A stretch of DNA of 64,000 nucleotides from JAWSVE01 sp050633885 (GCA_050633885.1 JBOEHK010000001.1:861873-925872); one strand, 5' to 3'. Counted from the stretch's first letter, positions 26,238 to 36,122 are shown. A program made the numbers and translations. Notes: generated by a model not told the origin, from the sequence alone.

Positions 26238-26345
26238 TTAATTCTCGTCTGTTTGATTTGTGTCTGATAGATAATTATTCCGATGCGCAATACGGTAAAG
26301 GGCAGGCAATACCAACAAGGTGAGTATCGTCGAAGAAACAATTCC
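26238..26345 (-). pseudogene. 3' remnant of a CzcA/CusA-type heavy-metal RND efflux pump gene
   Basis: In the frame ending with TAA at 26238-26240, 35 codons read GIVSSTILTLLVLPALYRIA and end HRNNYLSDTNQTDEN. This is the hallmark last transmembrane helix of CzcA/CusA permeases. A stop directly precedes it and no more of the pump is found upstream, so about 1000 codons have been lost. The remnant ends 8 bp before the hupE-like ATG, showing that hupE was once the next gene of a metal-efflux operon. Confidence 0.82.
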
Positions 26346-26502
26346 TCACGCATATTCCACGCCGCGCTTCACAGAATAAATTGGTAAGATGTGGCTAGCA
26401 CCCCAATAACTTTCTGGGTGCGTGATTTTATCTTTTGTTCATTTTCTTTTCGCCTCTGTTCTAGTGTTAGCTATATGGTTTCTAAAGTCTTGTGTTAAAA
26501 AA

Positions 26503-29175
26503 CTACTCTTTCTCTTCTTCAGGTAGCAGCCATGGCTCATTATGAACACGTAACATGGCTTCCATTCGAGTATTGGAATTGAGTTTAGTTAAGATAGAAG
26601 AAACATGATGTTCAACGGTTCGTTGTGACCGAGAAAGGGTTTGAGCAATGTCTTTATTACTTGCACCTTTGGTAATCAGTTTTAGAATTTGTTGTTCCCG
26701 TTTCGTTAATCCGAGCGGATGATTTCTTGCGGCGCGGTAAGGGCCTCGGCGGGTTCGCGGTAAATCATTGAGAATTCCTAAGTCGCTTGCAATGTTTCTA
26801 ATTTTAAGCACTGCCTTTGTTGCTTCTATATTTTCTAATATTTCTTGAGCCTCGACTAAAGCACTTTGAATGTTCATTTTATCTTGTGTATTCATTAAGG
26901 CAATGGCTGCAGAATAAGGCATGCCAAGTTCGCTCCATAATCTTGAAGCAGTTTTAAAGTCGCCCTCAATCTCTTTTGCGTAAGGTGCAGGAAGATCGGA
27001 AAAAAATTCTTGATTCATTGGAAAATGAAAACGATGTGCCCAAATTGCTGCTTCGCCGACACTCCAATAATGCATACCGTTGACGCCCACTTCATTCAGG
27101 TATTGCAATTGCTCTTTTGCTAAATGTTTTTTGTTATCTAGCCATGCGTATTCTAATAATGTTAAGCGTATTGGAATTATATATTGAAGCTCATCGGTCG
27201 CTAATGCATCCGTTAATGCTTTGTCGATATTGTTTATAGCTGATTCATGTCCTAGTCGCATCTGAGTTTTTGCTAAAATGGAGAGGGCTGGCAAACTCAT
27301 GATAAGTGTTAATCGATCTGATTTTAAAACACCCGAGGTAATAGTCTCGGCGTCGCGAAGCCTACCTTGTTCTAAGCGTAATGAAGCTAATCGGCCTAAT
27401 AAATAATAAGTCCAAGCATAAAGATCATGTTGATTATCGAACGCAATTCCTTCTGATAATATTTTTTCAGCGAGTTCGAAATTTCTAAAGTCAACAGCGT
27501 ATTCAGCGAGGTTGGTATATACTCGTGCGGCGTGCTCATGTAAACCTTCTTCTAATGCAAGCGATAAGCTTTCTTCTAGTTCAGCAATACCCTCAGCATT
27601 ATTCCTAAATATTTTTGATGTGCCTACATTATTTAAAGCATGTATTTTGACATCCACATTGTCATATTCTTCAGCAAGGCTTAAAGCTTTTTCTCCCCAA
27701 AAAATAGCTTCTTCCATTCGATCATTTAGCATGTGAAATTGGGAACGAAGACTATAAGCCATACCATGTTCTGCGCTCGTTGGCGTGCTTTCTAAAACTC
27801 GAATTGCTTCATCGGCATAATGTGTCGCTTGTGAGGCTTCACCACGATACCAATGTAAGCGAGATAACCAACGTAAATTTTCTCCAACTTTTTCTGGTCT
27901 TTTTAACGCTCGCCATAAACTAATCGCATGTCGCCTTGCTTCTAATACCTCATCATCAATTCTTAGTGCAAGCCCTGCTTCATAAGCCCAGTTTTCATAA
28001 AGTTGTGCAGCAAGTTCAGGTTCGGCGTCATTGACGAAACGTAATGCCGTCGCTAGATGTGCTGCTGACTCACTGTGTGCGCCAAGTGAAGCTGCTGTTT
28101 TAGCCGCTATAGGCGCTATCTCTAATACCTGTGCTGAATCAAAAGCACCTGCGGCATGATGCACCAAACGATCGAGTGTTGAATAAGCATCCTCTTTTTT
28201 TCTTCTTTTTAATAATGCTTTTAACACTTTTGCATGTAATATTTTTTGTTTTGTCGAAGAAATTCTAGCTAGAGTTGCAAGTCGTGATAACTCATGTCGA
28301 AATCGTAATGATCCATTTACTTCCTGTACTAAAATATTTCGCCCGACACAGGCCATCGCTAAAGTATCACCTGCTTCACCTGCGAGTGTTTTTAATAAAT
28401 TTATCGGAATGGACCCGGGAATCACTGAGATCGTTTCTAATAAATTTCTCTCATCCAAGGATAAGCGAGAGAGACGAGATCCGACAGCATCTTTTATTGA
28501 GGCAGGAATAATTGCTTCAGGGTTGTGATGGCACGATAAAAGTTCTGTCACAAAAAATGGATTACCTCCAGTAACATTGTAAAGTTCCTCAAGACTGTAG
28601 CCGGTTGGAATACCTAAAGTTTCGATGGCTTCTTTTGAAAAAGGAAGTAAATCAATCCGCTGAGTATGAGAAGACGGCAGCTCGCCAAGTACTCTAGTAA
28701 GCGGGTGGTCGTTAATGACTTCATCATCTCGAAAACTAATGATGATTAACGCAGGCAACATTGAAATGCGACGGCCTAAATATTTTAATAAATCAAGTGT
28801 GGCATAATCAGCCCAATGAGAATCTTCAAAAATAAATACAGTGCCATTTGCAGATGTTTCTATTTCTTGGATTAATAAGGAGTAAAGAGTGGCTGGTTTT
28901 GATCCTTCCGCGAGTAATGATCGAATTTTTGGCGTTAAAGAAGAGGCCATATCGTGAAGTGGCCCAAGAGGGCGAGGTGTAAATAAAGCATCACTCGCGC
29001 CCCATAAAATCGGTTGTTCTAATCCTCTTTTTGAACGCAGTGCGGTCAGCAATGAGGTTTTCCCTATGCCAGCTTCTCCGCTTATTAGAGCGACGCTACC
29101 ACGCCCTTCCTTGGCTTTGTCTGCCATGGCTAACAATAGATTAAGCGGTTCTTCTCTTTCTAGTAACACAGTCAT
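26503..29175 (-). CDS. Large ATP-binding LuxR-family regulator (LAL/MalT-like)
   Basis: 890 residues. An N-terminal AAA_16/NB-type ATPase with Walker A GEAGIGKT (33-40) and Walker B VFIFEDSHWAD (113-123), then a long helical tetratricopeptide-like middle (about 330-800), and a C-terminal LuxR winged helix (LTKREQQILKLITKGASNKD at 823-842, then RSQRTVEHHVSSILTKL). Such proteins switch on catabolic genes when an inducer binds. It is the first gene upstream of the dehydratase/CoA-transferase cluster, though separated from it by 540 bases, and is a candidate activator of that cluster. Confidence 0.93.
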   Translation of the reverse strand: MTVLLEREEPLNLLLAMADKAKEGRGSVALISGEAGIGKTSLLTALRSKRGLEQPILWGASDALFTPRPLGPLHDMASSLTPKIRSLLAEGSKPATLYSLLIQEIETSANGTVFIFEDSHWADYATLDLLKYLGRRISMLPALIIISFRDDEVINDHPLTRVLGELPSSHTQRIDLLPFSKEAIETLGIPTGYSLEELYNVTGGNPFFVTELLSCHHNPEAIIPASIKDAVGSRLSRLSLDERNLLETISVIPGSIPINLLKTLAGEAGDTLAMACVGRNILVQEVNGSLRFRHELSRLATLARISSTKQKILHAKVLKALLKRRKKEDAYSTLDRLVHHAAGAFDSAQVLEIAPIAAKTAASLGAHSESAAHLATALRFVNDAEPELAAQLYENWAYEAGLALRIDDEVLEARRHAISLWRALKRPEKVGENLRWLSRLHWYRGEASQATHYADEAIRVLESTPTSAEHGMAYSLRSQFHMLNDRMEEAIFWGEKALSLAEEYDNVDVKIHALNNVGTSKIFRNNAEGIAELEESLSLALEEGLHEHAARVYTNLAEYAVDFRNFELAEKILSEGIAFDNQHDLYAWTYYLLGRLASLRLEQGRLRDAETITSGVLKSDRLTLIMSLPALSILAKTQMRLGHESAINNIDKALTDALATDELQYIIPIRLTLLEYAWLDNKKHLAKEQLQYLNEVGVNGMHYWSVGEAAIWAHRFHFPMNQEFFSDLPAPYAKEIEGDFKTASRLWSELGMPYSAAIALMNTQDKMNIQSALVEAQEILENIEATKAVLKIRNIASDLGILNDLPRTRRGPYRAARNHPLGLTKREQQILKLITKGASNKDIAQTLSRSQRTVEHHVSSILTKLNSNTRMEAMLRVHNEPWLLPEEEKE

Positions 29176-29715
29176 TCCTTTTCATTGTAGAAACTTTCAT
29201 TACCTGAATACTTCTAAAGACCAATATCGGCAAGTTAACAACTTCTCTTGCGCTCTCGAATAGCCGTACGCCTTATAAAATTACGTTTAATTTAAGGGTT
29301 ACTTATTACCACTTGCAGTTTAGCAGGTTCAGTGTGGCGCCTAATATAAAAGATAGGGCGGTACTCTGCTAAACATTAAGTCTTAAAATTATTAACAAAT
29401 ACAAATAGATAGTGGCATGTATAGAGTAATGACAACAACTACTTGGAATAAATTTGGGTAATGAAAACCAAAATTAGGTAGACATACCGAACTCATTAGC
29501 CACGTTTTACTGATAATCTACGATTGTCGAATAGCGAAGTTAGGTCGGTATTTACCAGTTAATGGCTGGCGAAATGCCGCTAAATCGAAAGGAATTAAAC
29601 GGAAATATACATAAAAGTTGCGGTAAGTTCAGGAAGAACTAAGCAAAATTTATGTTGGCTCAAGGATGAGCCGTTTTATTGTATGAACCAAGGGGTTCTT
29701 GGGATTAATATAAAA
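29176..29715. other. Intergenic region between the LuxR regulator and the dehydratase operon
   Basis: 540 bases without a credible gene. It holds the luxR-type gene promoter and the 3' end of the 29716-36605 operon. A 9-bp inverted repeat GTTTAGCAG (29318-29326) / CTGCTAAAC (29366-29374) could be an operator of the LuxR gene. A short stem GGCTC-aaggat-GAGCC followed by GTTTTATT (about 29656-29680) looks like a weak plus-strand terminator. Confidence 0.4.
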
Positions 29716-31011
29716 CTATTTAATAGGGAAATTTTCAGATAGTGCTTCGCCCACGTAGTTGAGCATTTTATCTCGATCCCATTTTGTGCCATCTACCATA
29801 TCTGCCCAGATATCGATAACTGGGATTCCCGCATCTTCAAATGCTTTTTTAGTAAAAAGCGAACCGCTTTGCGAAAGTCTTGCTCCTTCGGGTAGTAGCA
29901 TCATTACCGCATCAATTTTTGCACGTTTAGCTTCGTGAGACATCCATTCGCTCATCCAAGGTGGAAGGTGTAAAACTTCATTCATACCTGCAATTCGACT
30001 CGCGAGTGCGCGAAGGGGGTCTTCTAAATTGTAACGAGGGTAAGCATAGTTCGCGAAGGGAAGATACATTGACCAAACAAAGACCGCGCCATATTTTTTT
30101 TCTAATTCCTGATAAAAACTAGAGTCGTGCCATAAGCCAGCACCGATCCACATCATTCTTATTTTTTCATTCTTACAGACTGCCGTTTTATTATTAACAC
30201 GGTCTTTTAATTCATCTCGAAATTTTTTCACATGAGATAAAGCCCAATCAGAACCTCTATGCCATTGCGGGATCATCACATTGGGCATTTGATCAACGAT
30301 GCTCACAGGGCATGGAACAGTCTCTACGGCAAGCTCTGCACATTCGCCAAGAATTTCTTCTTGTTCATTAATGCGCTCCATTAGATTTACGAATTTTTTT
30401 TCATCAAAGCGCCGATCTGTTTTTGATTCCAATAATTCAATTAACCCCGACATATCTTCGACCATTAGATCGAGCCGATCCGATTGATAAACATCTTCCC
30501 ATTGTTTAGGCGCTAGCTCCCACCAGTTAGCTACTTTCTTCGTCCATCCCGGTGCTTCTAACGGATAGAAAGGTGCATCTAATGCCTCAGCCCATAAAGA
30601 AAAAACTTGTTGTATGCAATCACAGGTCATTCGCGCGACTAAGACAGTCGGTGTTGGTAGTCCTCCCCATGGAGCAGTTTTAGGATCGTTATCTAAAGTG
30701 CAACCCAAACCGAGAGAACAATATTTACAGCTGTTTTGTGGATAACCAGCATCACTCAACACTTCAACGTATCGAGTGGATAAGCGTTTTGCAGAAATAT
30801 AGGCTGACCACCATTGATTTGTGACAATGGGAATGTCCATAGCATGAAAAATTTCATGAGGCGTATCGGCTTGAACTATGGCAAATGGTTCGCCATTTTC
30901 GACAACACGCCGTTTTAAATCGAGACCAAACGCCTTTTGATAAGCTTGTGCATCAGCAGTGCACGCTAAATCTTTTCGGCTGCGTTGAGAATCTGTTGTT
31001 GATGCGGCCAT
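29716..31011 (-). CDS. 2-hydroxyacyl-CoA dehydratase / benzoyl-CoA reductase-like subunit A
   Basis: 431 residues, right for the HgdA/HgdB/BcrB superfamily (PF06050-type). First iron-sulfur ligand region CKYCSLGLGC (Cys95, 98, 104) corresponds to the usual C-S-x-x-x-x-x-G motif; second, MTCDCIQQVF (Cys130, 132), to the C-D motif. The third region, normally with a Cys before Arg, reads LLPEGARLSQSG (Ala377-Arg378), so one ligand seems absent. The C-terminus GIPVIDIWADMVDG is typical. The family reductively removes water from 2-hydroxyacyl-CoA or reduces aryl-CoA, with an ATP-driven activator. It is the last gene of the operon, 81 bp after a CoA transferase gene. Confidence 0.88.
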   Translation of the reverse strand: MAASTTDSQRSRKDLACTADAQAYQKAFGLDLKRRVVENGEPFAIVQADTPHEIFHAMDIPIVTNQWWSAYISAKRLSTRYVEVLSDAGYPQNSCKYCSLGLGCTLDNDPKTAPWGGLPTPTVLVARMTCDCIQQVFSLWAEALDAPFYPLEAPGWTKKVANWWELAPKQWEDVYQSDRLDLMVEDMSGLIELLESKTDRRFDEKKFVNLMERINEQEEILGECAELAVETVPCPVSIVDQMPNVMIPQWHRGSDWALSHVKKFRDELKDRVNNKTAVCKNEKIRMMWIGAGLWHDSSFYQELEKKYGAVFVWSMYLPFANYAYPRYNLEDPLRALASRIAGMNEVLHLPPWMSEWMSHEAKRAKIDAVMMLLPEGARLSQSGSLFTKKAFEDAGIPVIDIWADMVDGTKWDRDKMLNYVGEALSENFPIK

Positions 31012-31092
31012 GAAATCTCCAAACCATAAAGTTGTACGTTAATTTTTTATGTTAAATTTTATTCAAGTGGATATAAATATTAATGACGATTC

Positions 31093-32361
31093 CTAAATAA
31101 ATAATTCATCGTCGGACATTTTTTCATATTGTTCATCTGTTAAGCCAATTATGTTTTTGCAAATTGATTCGGTATGTTGACCCAAGTTTGGTGCGAGCTT
31201 CACTTGAGACGGTGTTCTTGACAATGTAAACGGCGGCGTTTGATGACCAAACTTTCCAATATAAGGATGTTCGAGATCCGCTAAATAGTCGCGGTGTTTT
31301 AATTGAGGGTCATACTCAAAAGTATCTTCTATGTCTTGAACAATACCAGCGGCAATACCGTTATTTTGTAACAGTTCCATGAATGGATAATCAGTTTTCG
31401 TAGCCGTCCACTCTGCAATTGTTTTTTCTAAGTCATCTAATTGTTTTTCATTAAGCTTTAATAGTTCATCTGCATTTGGAAGATTATGATTAGGAACAAG
31501 CGTTAAAAATTTCTCCCAATTATTGTTGTTTTCAATAGATATGCCTATCCAGCGTTTTTTCACAGAAGTTGTCGACGTTTTATTTTCCCTCTGGCAGGGG
31601 AAGACACCCTGAAATAAAATATCCGGTGAATGATTACCTGAACGCTTTGAAATATTTTTAATTGATGACGTGTTTTTATGCTCGGCTAGCTGTGTTGCCA
31701 CTAGCGCATCGGACATTTGTTGTGAGCAGACTTCATACATTGAAGCATCAATATATTCTCCTCTGCCCGTGCGACGTTTATGGTCGACCGCAGCAGTAAC
31801 TGCTGCTGCCATATAATAGGGGAGAACAACATCGCCGTATGGAACGGATGGCGTCACAGGATCGCGATCTGCCCAACCCGTCATGTACATACGACTGGAA
31901 AGTGCTGCGCCAGTACCGTCAACACCCCAGTTTTTTGCATAAGGCCCTGTTTGACCAAACACGCTTCCGCTCACCATAATAATATCGGGGTGAGTTTTTT
32001 TAATGGTGTTGTAATCTAAATTTAATTTTTCCATTGTGCCGGGGGAAAAGTTTTCAACGACAACATCAGCCCATTCTAAAAGCGGATCAAGAATGTCTCT
32101 GACTCGCTCATGCTTCATGTTGAGTCTTAAACTTAGTTTAGACGTATTAAAATGACTGAACCAAGGCTTGTCATTAAAATTTCCCCGTTGCGATACACTC
32201 ACTTGTTTGTCAATTCGGCTAAGACATGGACGCAGAGATGATTCAACTTTAACGACTTCTGCACCGTGATCAGCCAACATTTTTGTCGTCAAGGAACCTA
32301 CGAGTGCCCAAGAAAAATCTAAAACTTTGACGCCTGATAAAGGAGGAGAAGACTGGGTCAT
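31093..32361 (-). CDS. Class III CoA transferase subunit (CaiB/BaiF family)
   Basis: 422 residues. N-terminal GVKVLDFSWALVGSLTTKML and ADHGAEVVKVES are standard family motifs. The catalytic region reads GRGEYIDASMYEVCSQQM: Asp in YIDASM is present, while the M-x-D position used by formyl-CoA transferase holds Glu (M-Y-E). Its ATG directly follows the TAA of the neighbouring CoA transferase gene, implying coupled translation and probably a two-subunit enzyme, as in BbsEF (benzylsuccinate) or phthalate CoA transferases. It would move CoA from a donor thioester to the acid being degraded. Confidence 0.9.
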   Translation of the reverse strand: MTQSSPPLSGVKVLDFSWALVGSLTTKMLADHGAEVVKVESSLRPCLSRIDKQVSVSQRGNFNDKPWFSHFNTSKLSLRLNMKHERVRDILDPLLEWADVVVENFSPGTMEKLNLDYNTIKKTHPDIIMVSGSVFGQTGPYAKNWGVDGTGAALSSRMYMTGWADRDPVTPSVPYGDVVLPYYMAAAVTAAVDHKRRTGRGEYIDASMYEVCSQQMSDALVATQLAEHKNTSSIKNISKRSGNHSPDILFQGVFPCQRENKTSTTSVKKRWIGISIENNNNWEKFLTLVPNHNLPNADELLKLNEKQLDDLEKTIAEWTATKTDYPFMELLQNNGIAAGIVQDIEDTFEYDPQLKHRDYLADLEHPYIGKFGHQTPPFTLSRTPSQVKLAPNLGQHTESICKNIIGLTDEQYEKMSDDELFI

Positions 32362-33579
32362 TTAAAGCACTCCCGATTTTTTATGTTCTTTTATTTTTTC
32401 TGGCTTTAATTTTAATAATCCTGAAAAAACATCTTCATTATCTTTGCCGAGAGAAGGCAGGTGATGAGGTATGCGATAATGTCCTTCGCTGAGCCTCAAA
32501 AAATATTCGGGGTACTGAATTACTAAATTATCGTCTAATTGAATGGCTTGTAAAAAACCGCGAGACGTTAAATGTTGATCGTTTAAAACATCATCTGGTG
32601 AATTTGCAATGGTTGCTCTTATGCCTCTTTTCTCACCTTCGCTTTTAATATCTGCTTTGGTTTTCGTGGTGAAAAAATCATGAATGGCGGTTTCCCATTC
32701 GAGACGTGTATTCGGGTCGAGTGCGCTTCTGTCGTAACTGGCCCAGTCAACGTCTGCCATGGGGTTGTCGAAATTTTCGTCAGTCATCCATTGTGATAGC
32801 GCTGAGTTGGCGGGTGCTCCAAATCTTCCTGTCATTAAACTATGAAAACAATAGCCATCTTTTAACTCCCATACGACTCGAACAGTGGCAATGCCAAAGC
32901 GAACTTTATTTCCACCACGTTCTAATTTTCTCTTGTCGAATTGATAAGACAATAAATTGTTGGTGTTGCGACTCGCAGCCACTTCTTGCATTGAGCAATC
33001 AACATGTTGACCTAAACCAGAAATCCCTCTTTCTCTATGCGCTAACATAGCGCCAAAACTAGCAGCGGCAGTTGCATGGAAGCTGCAGGCATCTAAGGCT
33101 TCTAATACGGGTGTTTCCTCAGGGTAGCCGCAAGTGTCGAGTGTTCCTCCCATGGCAGAGGTAATAAGCTCGCCACCTTTGTAATTTTTGTAAGGGCCTG
33201 TTTGCCCGAAAGGCGTTATTGAAACAAGAATAATTTCTGGATTTATTTTCTTTAATTCGTCGTAATCTAATTTCTTTTCAGCAAGATACCCTGGTTCAAA
33301 CGTTTCAATCACAAAGTCACTCAAAGTAACGAGTTCACAGAATATTGAGATTCCTTCCTCTGATTCTAGATTTAGGGTGATACTTTTTTTGCCTAAGTTA
33401 CGGAGTTGCCATAAATCATTTGCAGTCGTTCTTTTTCTTGATTGTTGAGGCGAATCAATTTTGATAACTTCGGCGCCCATTGACGACAAAAATTTAGAAC
33501 AGGCGAAACCTCGATAATCACTTAAGTCGAGTATTCTGTAACCGCCTAGCATAGAATTATCGTTTGTTGTGTTGTTCAT
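32362..33579 (-). CDS. Class III CoA transferase subunit (CaiB/BaiF family), partner
   Basis: 405 residues. Family motifs: GYRILDLSDYRGFACSKFLS, MGAEVIKIDSPQ, LVSITPFGQTGPY. The catalytic region reads GLGQHVDCSMQEVAAS, again with Glu at the M-x-D position. Its start overlaps the stop of the upstream dehydratase-like gene (ATGA type) and its stop abuts the ATG of the next CoA transferase, so three proteins are made in tight linkage. It is most likely one half of a heteromeric transferase with the gene at 31093. Confidence 0.9.
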   Translation of the reverse strand: MNNTTNDNSMLGGYRILDLSDYRGFACSKFLSSMGAEVIKIDSPQQSRKRTTANDLWQLRNLGKKSITLNLESEEGISIFCELVTLSDFVIETFEPGYLAEKKLDYDELKKINPEIILVSITPFGQTGPYKNYKGGELITSAMGGTLDTCGYPEETPVLEALDACSFHATAAASFGAMLAHRERGISGLGQHVDCSMQEVAASRNTNNLLSYQFDKRKLERGGNKVRFGIATVRVVWELKDGYCFHSLMTGRFGAPANSALSQWMTDENFDNPMADVDWASYDRSALDPNTRLEWETAIHDFFTTKTKADIKSEGEKRGIRATIANSPDDVLNDQHLTSRGFLQAIQLDDNLVIQYPEYFLRLSEGHYRIPHHLPSLGKDNEDVFSGLLKLKPEKIKEHKKSGVL

Positions 33580-34754
33580 AAATTCTCGATAAAAGGTTTG
33601 AGTTGTTGTGACGTTTCAAGTGAATCTAGTTGGTAAGGTTGATCTGTTAACAATAAACTATTCATGCCTGCGTCAATACACGCTTTTAATTGCTTTGGAT
33701 AGTGCCAACTTAATGCCTCTTCTTTTTTGATATAAAAGAAAATTACGCCTTGAGCATTTTGTTGTTTTGCAAAGTCAACAATCTCAAATGGATTGGTCAG
33801 AAAAGTTCGTGAGCTTTTTGTGTCTTTATAATAATGAGTAGTTAATAGGCTTAGCTGATCATCAGAACTTTCGTTTTCAATGTGACCGACTAAAAAATGG
33901 TTGCCGAACGCGTGGTAATCGCCAACAACAATCGTGTTTAAATTATCGATCATTGAGTGTAAGGCTGGATGATCTAATCCACTGCCTACAATGATAATTC
34001 GTTTTTTCGCGACGTCTGATCTACTAATTACGCTGTCGTTTTTGAGGGTGTTGATAATCTCTGTCATGCCATCAATAAATTCCTCAATGGGCAATGAGAA
34101 TGCAGCGCTATAGATGAGATAACTTACTGCACTAGGAATTGACTTGTTAGCTCTATATTCATTAAATATTTCGAGCTGATCCCTCGCTAAATTGTATTTC
34201 TTAGTGCTAATTTTTAATTGGTCATTGGTTATTTCTTTTTGATTAAATTTCGCCATAAAATGACAAAATTCTTGGAATTTAATCAGGTTGTGCTTTGCAG
34301 TTGTGTCGCGAGGCGAGTGTAATAAATCCACTAAAAAAACAGGCGGTAAATTATATTGAGGATACTTTCTCTGAATCTCACAAATATAATAATAAAGCCG
34401 TTGATGAGAATCGTTACATCTTGGTAATACAATAAGGTCTAAATAGTTATATTCACCGGCTAATAATTTTTGAAAGATAGATCGAGTAATGGGATCAAAG
34501 GCGGGCTCCATAAATTCATCAGCGAGTGGTGTAGGCTGAGATGGGTCACCAATTAAGTGGAAGGGCATTAGTCCGGCTGCATGTATAATTTCTAGCGGAA
34601 TATTGTTTGATAAGTATCCAGCGATTATCCCGCCTGACGCCTTCCATTCTTTTGCTCGTGATGTTCTATCTTTTATTAAATCTTGAAATGAAATAGGTAA
34701 TAACTCGCTTAAAGAGGCATTATCGCTTTTATTATCTTGTGATGACGTATTCAT
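33576..34754 (-). CDS. 2-hydroxyacyl-CoA dehydratase-like subunit B (cysteine-poor)
   Basis: 392 residues. The fold signature is visible: GGIIAGYLSNNIPLEIIHAA and GLMPFHLIGD (about 41-70) match the 'G-Y-x-x-x-x-P-x-E-L-I-x-A-A-G-x-x-P' start of the HgdB/BcrC family, and LIVLPRCNDSHQRL (Cys113) matches the C-D motif. The first ligand site, usually a Cys before Pro/Tyr, reads AFDPITRSI (85-93), and the third reads YIKKEEALSW (341-350), both without Cys. Only one of three usual ligands remains, so this subunit may hold no cluster. It lies between TRAP dctM and the CoA transferases. The four-base overlap with the next gene indicates coexpression. Confidence 0.8.
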   Translation of the reverse strand: MNTSSQDNKSDNASLSELLPISFQDLIKDRTSRAKEWKASGGIIAGYLSNNIPLEIIHAAGLMPFHLIGDPSQPTPLADEFMEPAFDPITRSIFQKLLAGEYNYLDLIVLPRCNDSHQRLYYYICEIQRKYPQYNLPPVFLVDLLHSPRDTTAKHNLIKFQEFCHFMAKFNQKEITNDQLKISTKKYNLARDQLEIFNEYRANKSIPSAVSYLIYSAAFSLPIEEFIDGMTEIINTLKNDSVISRSDVAKKRIIIVGSGLDHPALHSMIDNLNTIVVGDYHAFGNHFLVGHIENESSDDQLSLLTTHYYKDTKSSRTFLTNPFEIVDFAKQQNAQGVIFFYIKKEEALSWHYPKQLKACIDAGMNSLLLTDQPYQLDSLETSQQLKPFIENL

Positions 34755-34804
34755 ATCAGTTGTCTCAGAAATCTTTAACTCGTAGAACTTTATTTAAAAT
34801 GTCA

Positions 34805-36103
34805 TTACATCAAACTAGGTAAAAACAAAGTGATAACGGGAATTGCAATTAATAATGCAAGATGAAAGAAATCCGCTATTAAAAATGGGATAACACCTAA
34901 AAATATAGTTTTAAGTGGAATGTTTTTACTGATGCCATGTATTACAAATACATTCATGCCAACAGGCGGTGTAATAAGGGCTATTTCCATAGCACGAACC
35001 AAGAGTATGCCAAACCAAATACCATTGATGCCCGCTGTTTGAATAATGGGATAAAAAATAGGAATGGTTAAAGCCATCATGGCCATGCCGTCTAAAAACA
35101 TGCCCAAGAAAAAATACACAATCATAACGCCGATGATTATTCGGAGATGGGAAGGTTCGCTGCCAAGCACAAAACTAGAAATACTTTCTGCAAGACCAGA
35201 TGAAGCAATGAAGGTACTGAAAATAAATGCGCCAATAATAATGGCGTATAACATACCAGCAGTTTTTAATGTATCAATGACAGCTATTTTAAACGCAGGG
35301 AAAGAAAGTTTCTTTCTAATAACGCCTAGGAGGATCGCACCAAAAGCGCCAACAGCACCAGATTCAGTTGGAGTAAACCATCCTATGAGTAGACCGCCAA
35401 TGACAAAGATAATAAGTAAGGTGATGTCTCCGGTTTTACTTAAGCTTAGGAAGCGTTGCTTCCAACTGGCTTTTTTTATTGATGGGCCAAGCTCTGGGCG
35501 GAAATGACAAATTATTACAATGGTTATTAAATAAAAGATGGCTTGTGTTAATCCCGGTATAAGACCTGCAGCAAATAATTTCCCAATAGATTGCTCGGTT
35601 AATATGCCATAAACAATTAACATCCCGCTTGGGGGAATTAAACTCCCAACTGTACCACCTGCAGCAACGCATCCTGCAGAAAGCTTGTTGGAATAATTAT
35701 GTTTTTGCATTTCCGGGATAGCGACCAATCCCATTGTTGCGGCTGTTGCTAAACTAGATCCGCTCACAGCGCCAAAGCCAGCACATCCACCGATGGAAGC
35801 CATTGCTAATCCACCGCGACGATGCCCCCAAAACCGAGCAGCTGTTTCAAAAAAATCACGGCTTGCACCTGTTGCAAAACAAATATGAGCCATTAATAAA
35901 AATAAGGGGAGTACGCCTAATTCATAATGGGATGATAATTGAAAACTGATAACACCCACTTTAATGATTGCCGCTTCAATTGATATTAAAATTACCAAAC
36001 CAGAAAAACCGATAAAACCTAATGCAAAGCCAATAGGTATACCACCAGCTAATAAAACCAGTAGGAAGATAAAACCGATAATTCCAATAATTTCAGGGCT
36101 CAA
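34805..36103 (-). CDS. dctM: TRAP transporter large permease (DctM)
   Basis: 432 residues with about 12-13 hydrophobic helices. Typical DctM sequence: GIPIGFALGFIGFSGLV, GCAGFGAVSGSSLATAATMG, AGCVAAGGTVGSLIPPSGML and ITPPVGMNVFVI. It imports an organic acid with a sodium gradient, together with DctQ (19 bp upstream gene) and a periplasmic DctP. It is the second gene of the operon 36605 to 29716. The substrate is unknown, but the CoA transferases downstream suggest a carboxylate. Confidence 0.95.
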   Translation of the reverse strand: MSPEIIGIIGFIFLLVLLAGGIPIGFALGFIGFSGLVILISIEAAIIKVGVISFQLSSHYELGVLPLFLLMAHICFATGASRDFFETAARFWGHRRGGLAMASIGGCAGFGAVSGSSLATAATMGLVAIPEMQKHNYSNKLSAGCVAAGGTVGSLIPPSGMLIVYGILTEQSIGKLFAAGLIPGLTQAIFYLITIVIICHFRPELGPSIKKASWKQRFLSLSKTGDITLLIIFVIGGLLIGWFTPTESGAVGAFGAILLGVIRKKLSFPAFKIAVIDTLKTAGMLYAIIIGAFIFSTFIASSGLAESISSFVLGSEPSHLRIIIGVMIVYFFLGMFLDGMAMMALTIPIFYPIIQTAGINGIWFGILLVRAMEIALITPPVGMNVFVIHGISKNIPLKTIFLGVIPFLIADFFHLALLIAIPVITLFLPSLM

Positions 36104-36122
36104 AATATTCTCTTATTTTTTA

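Noticed and set aside
26231..26353. Longer start for the HupE/UreJ-like protein at 26353
   Set aside because: The extra residues are encoded by the out-of-phase remnant of a CzcA-type gene; ATG 26230 gives a normal signal peptide.
29716..34754. Classical anaerobic benzoyl-CoA reductase operon
   Set aside because: There are only two family subunits, several ligand cysteines are absent, and no ferredoxin or activator subunits are present; calling it Bcr would overstate the evidence.
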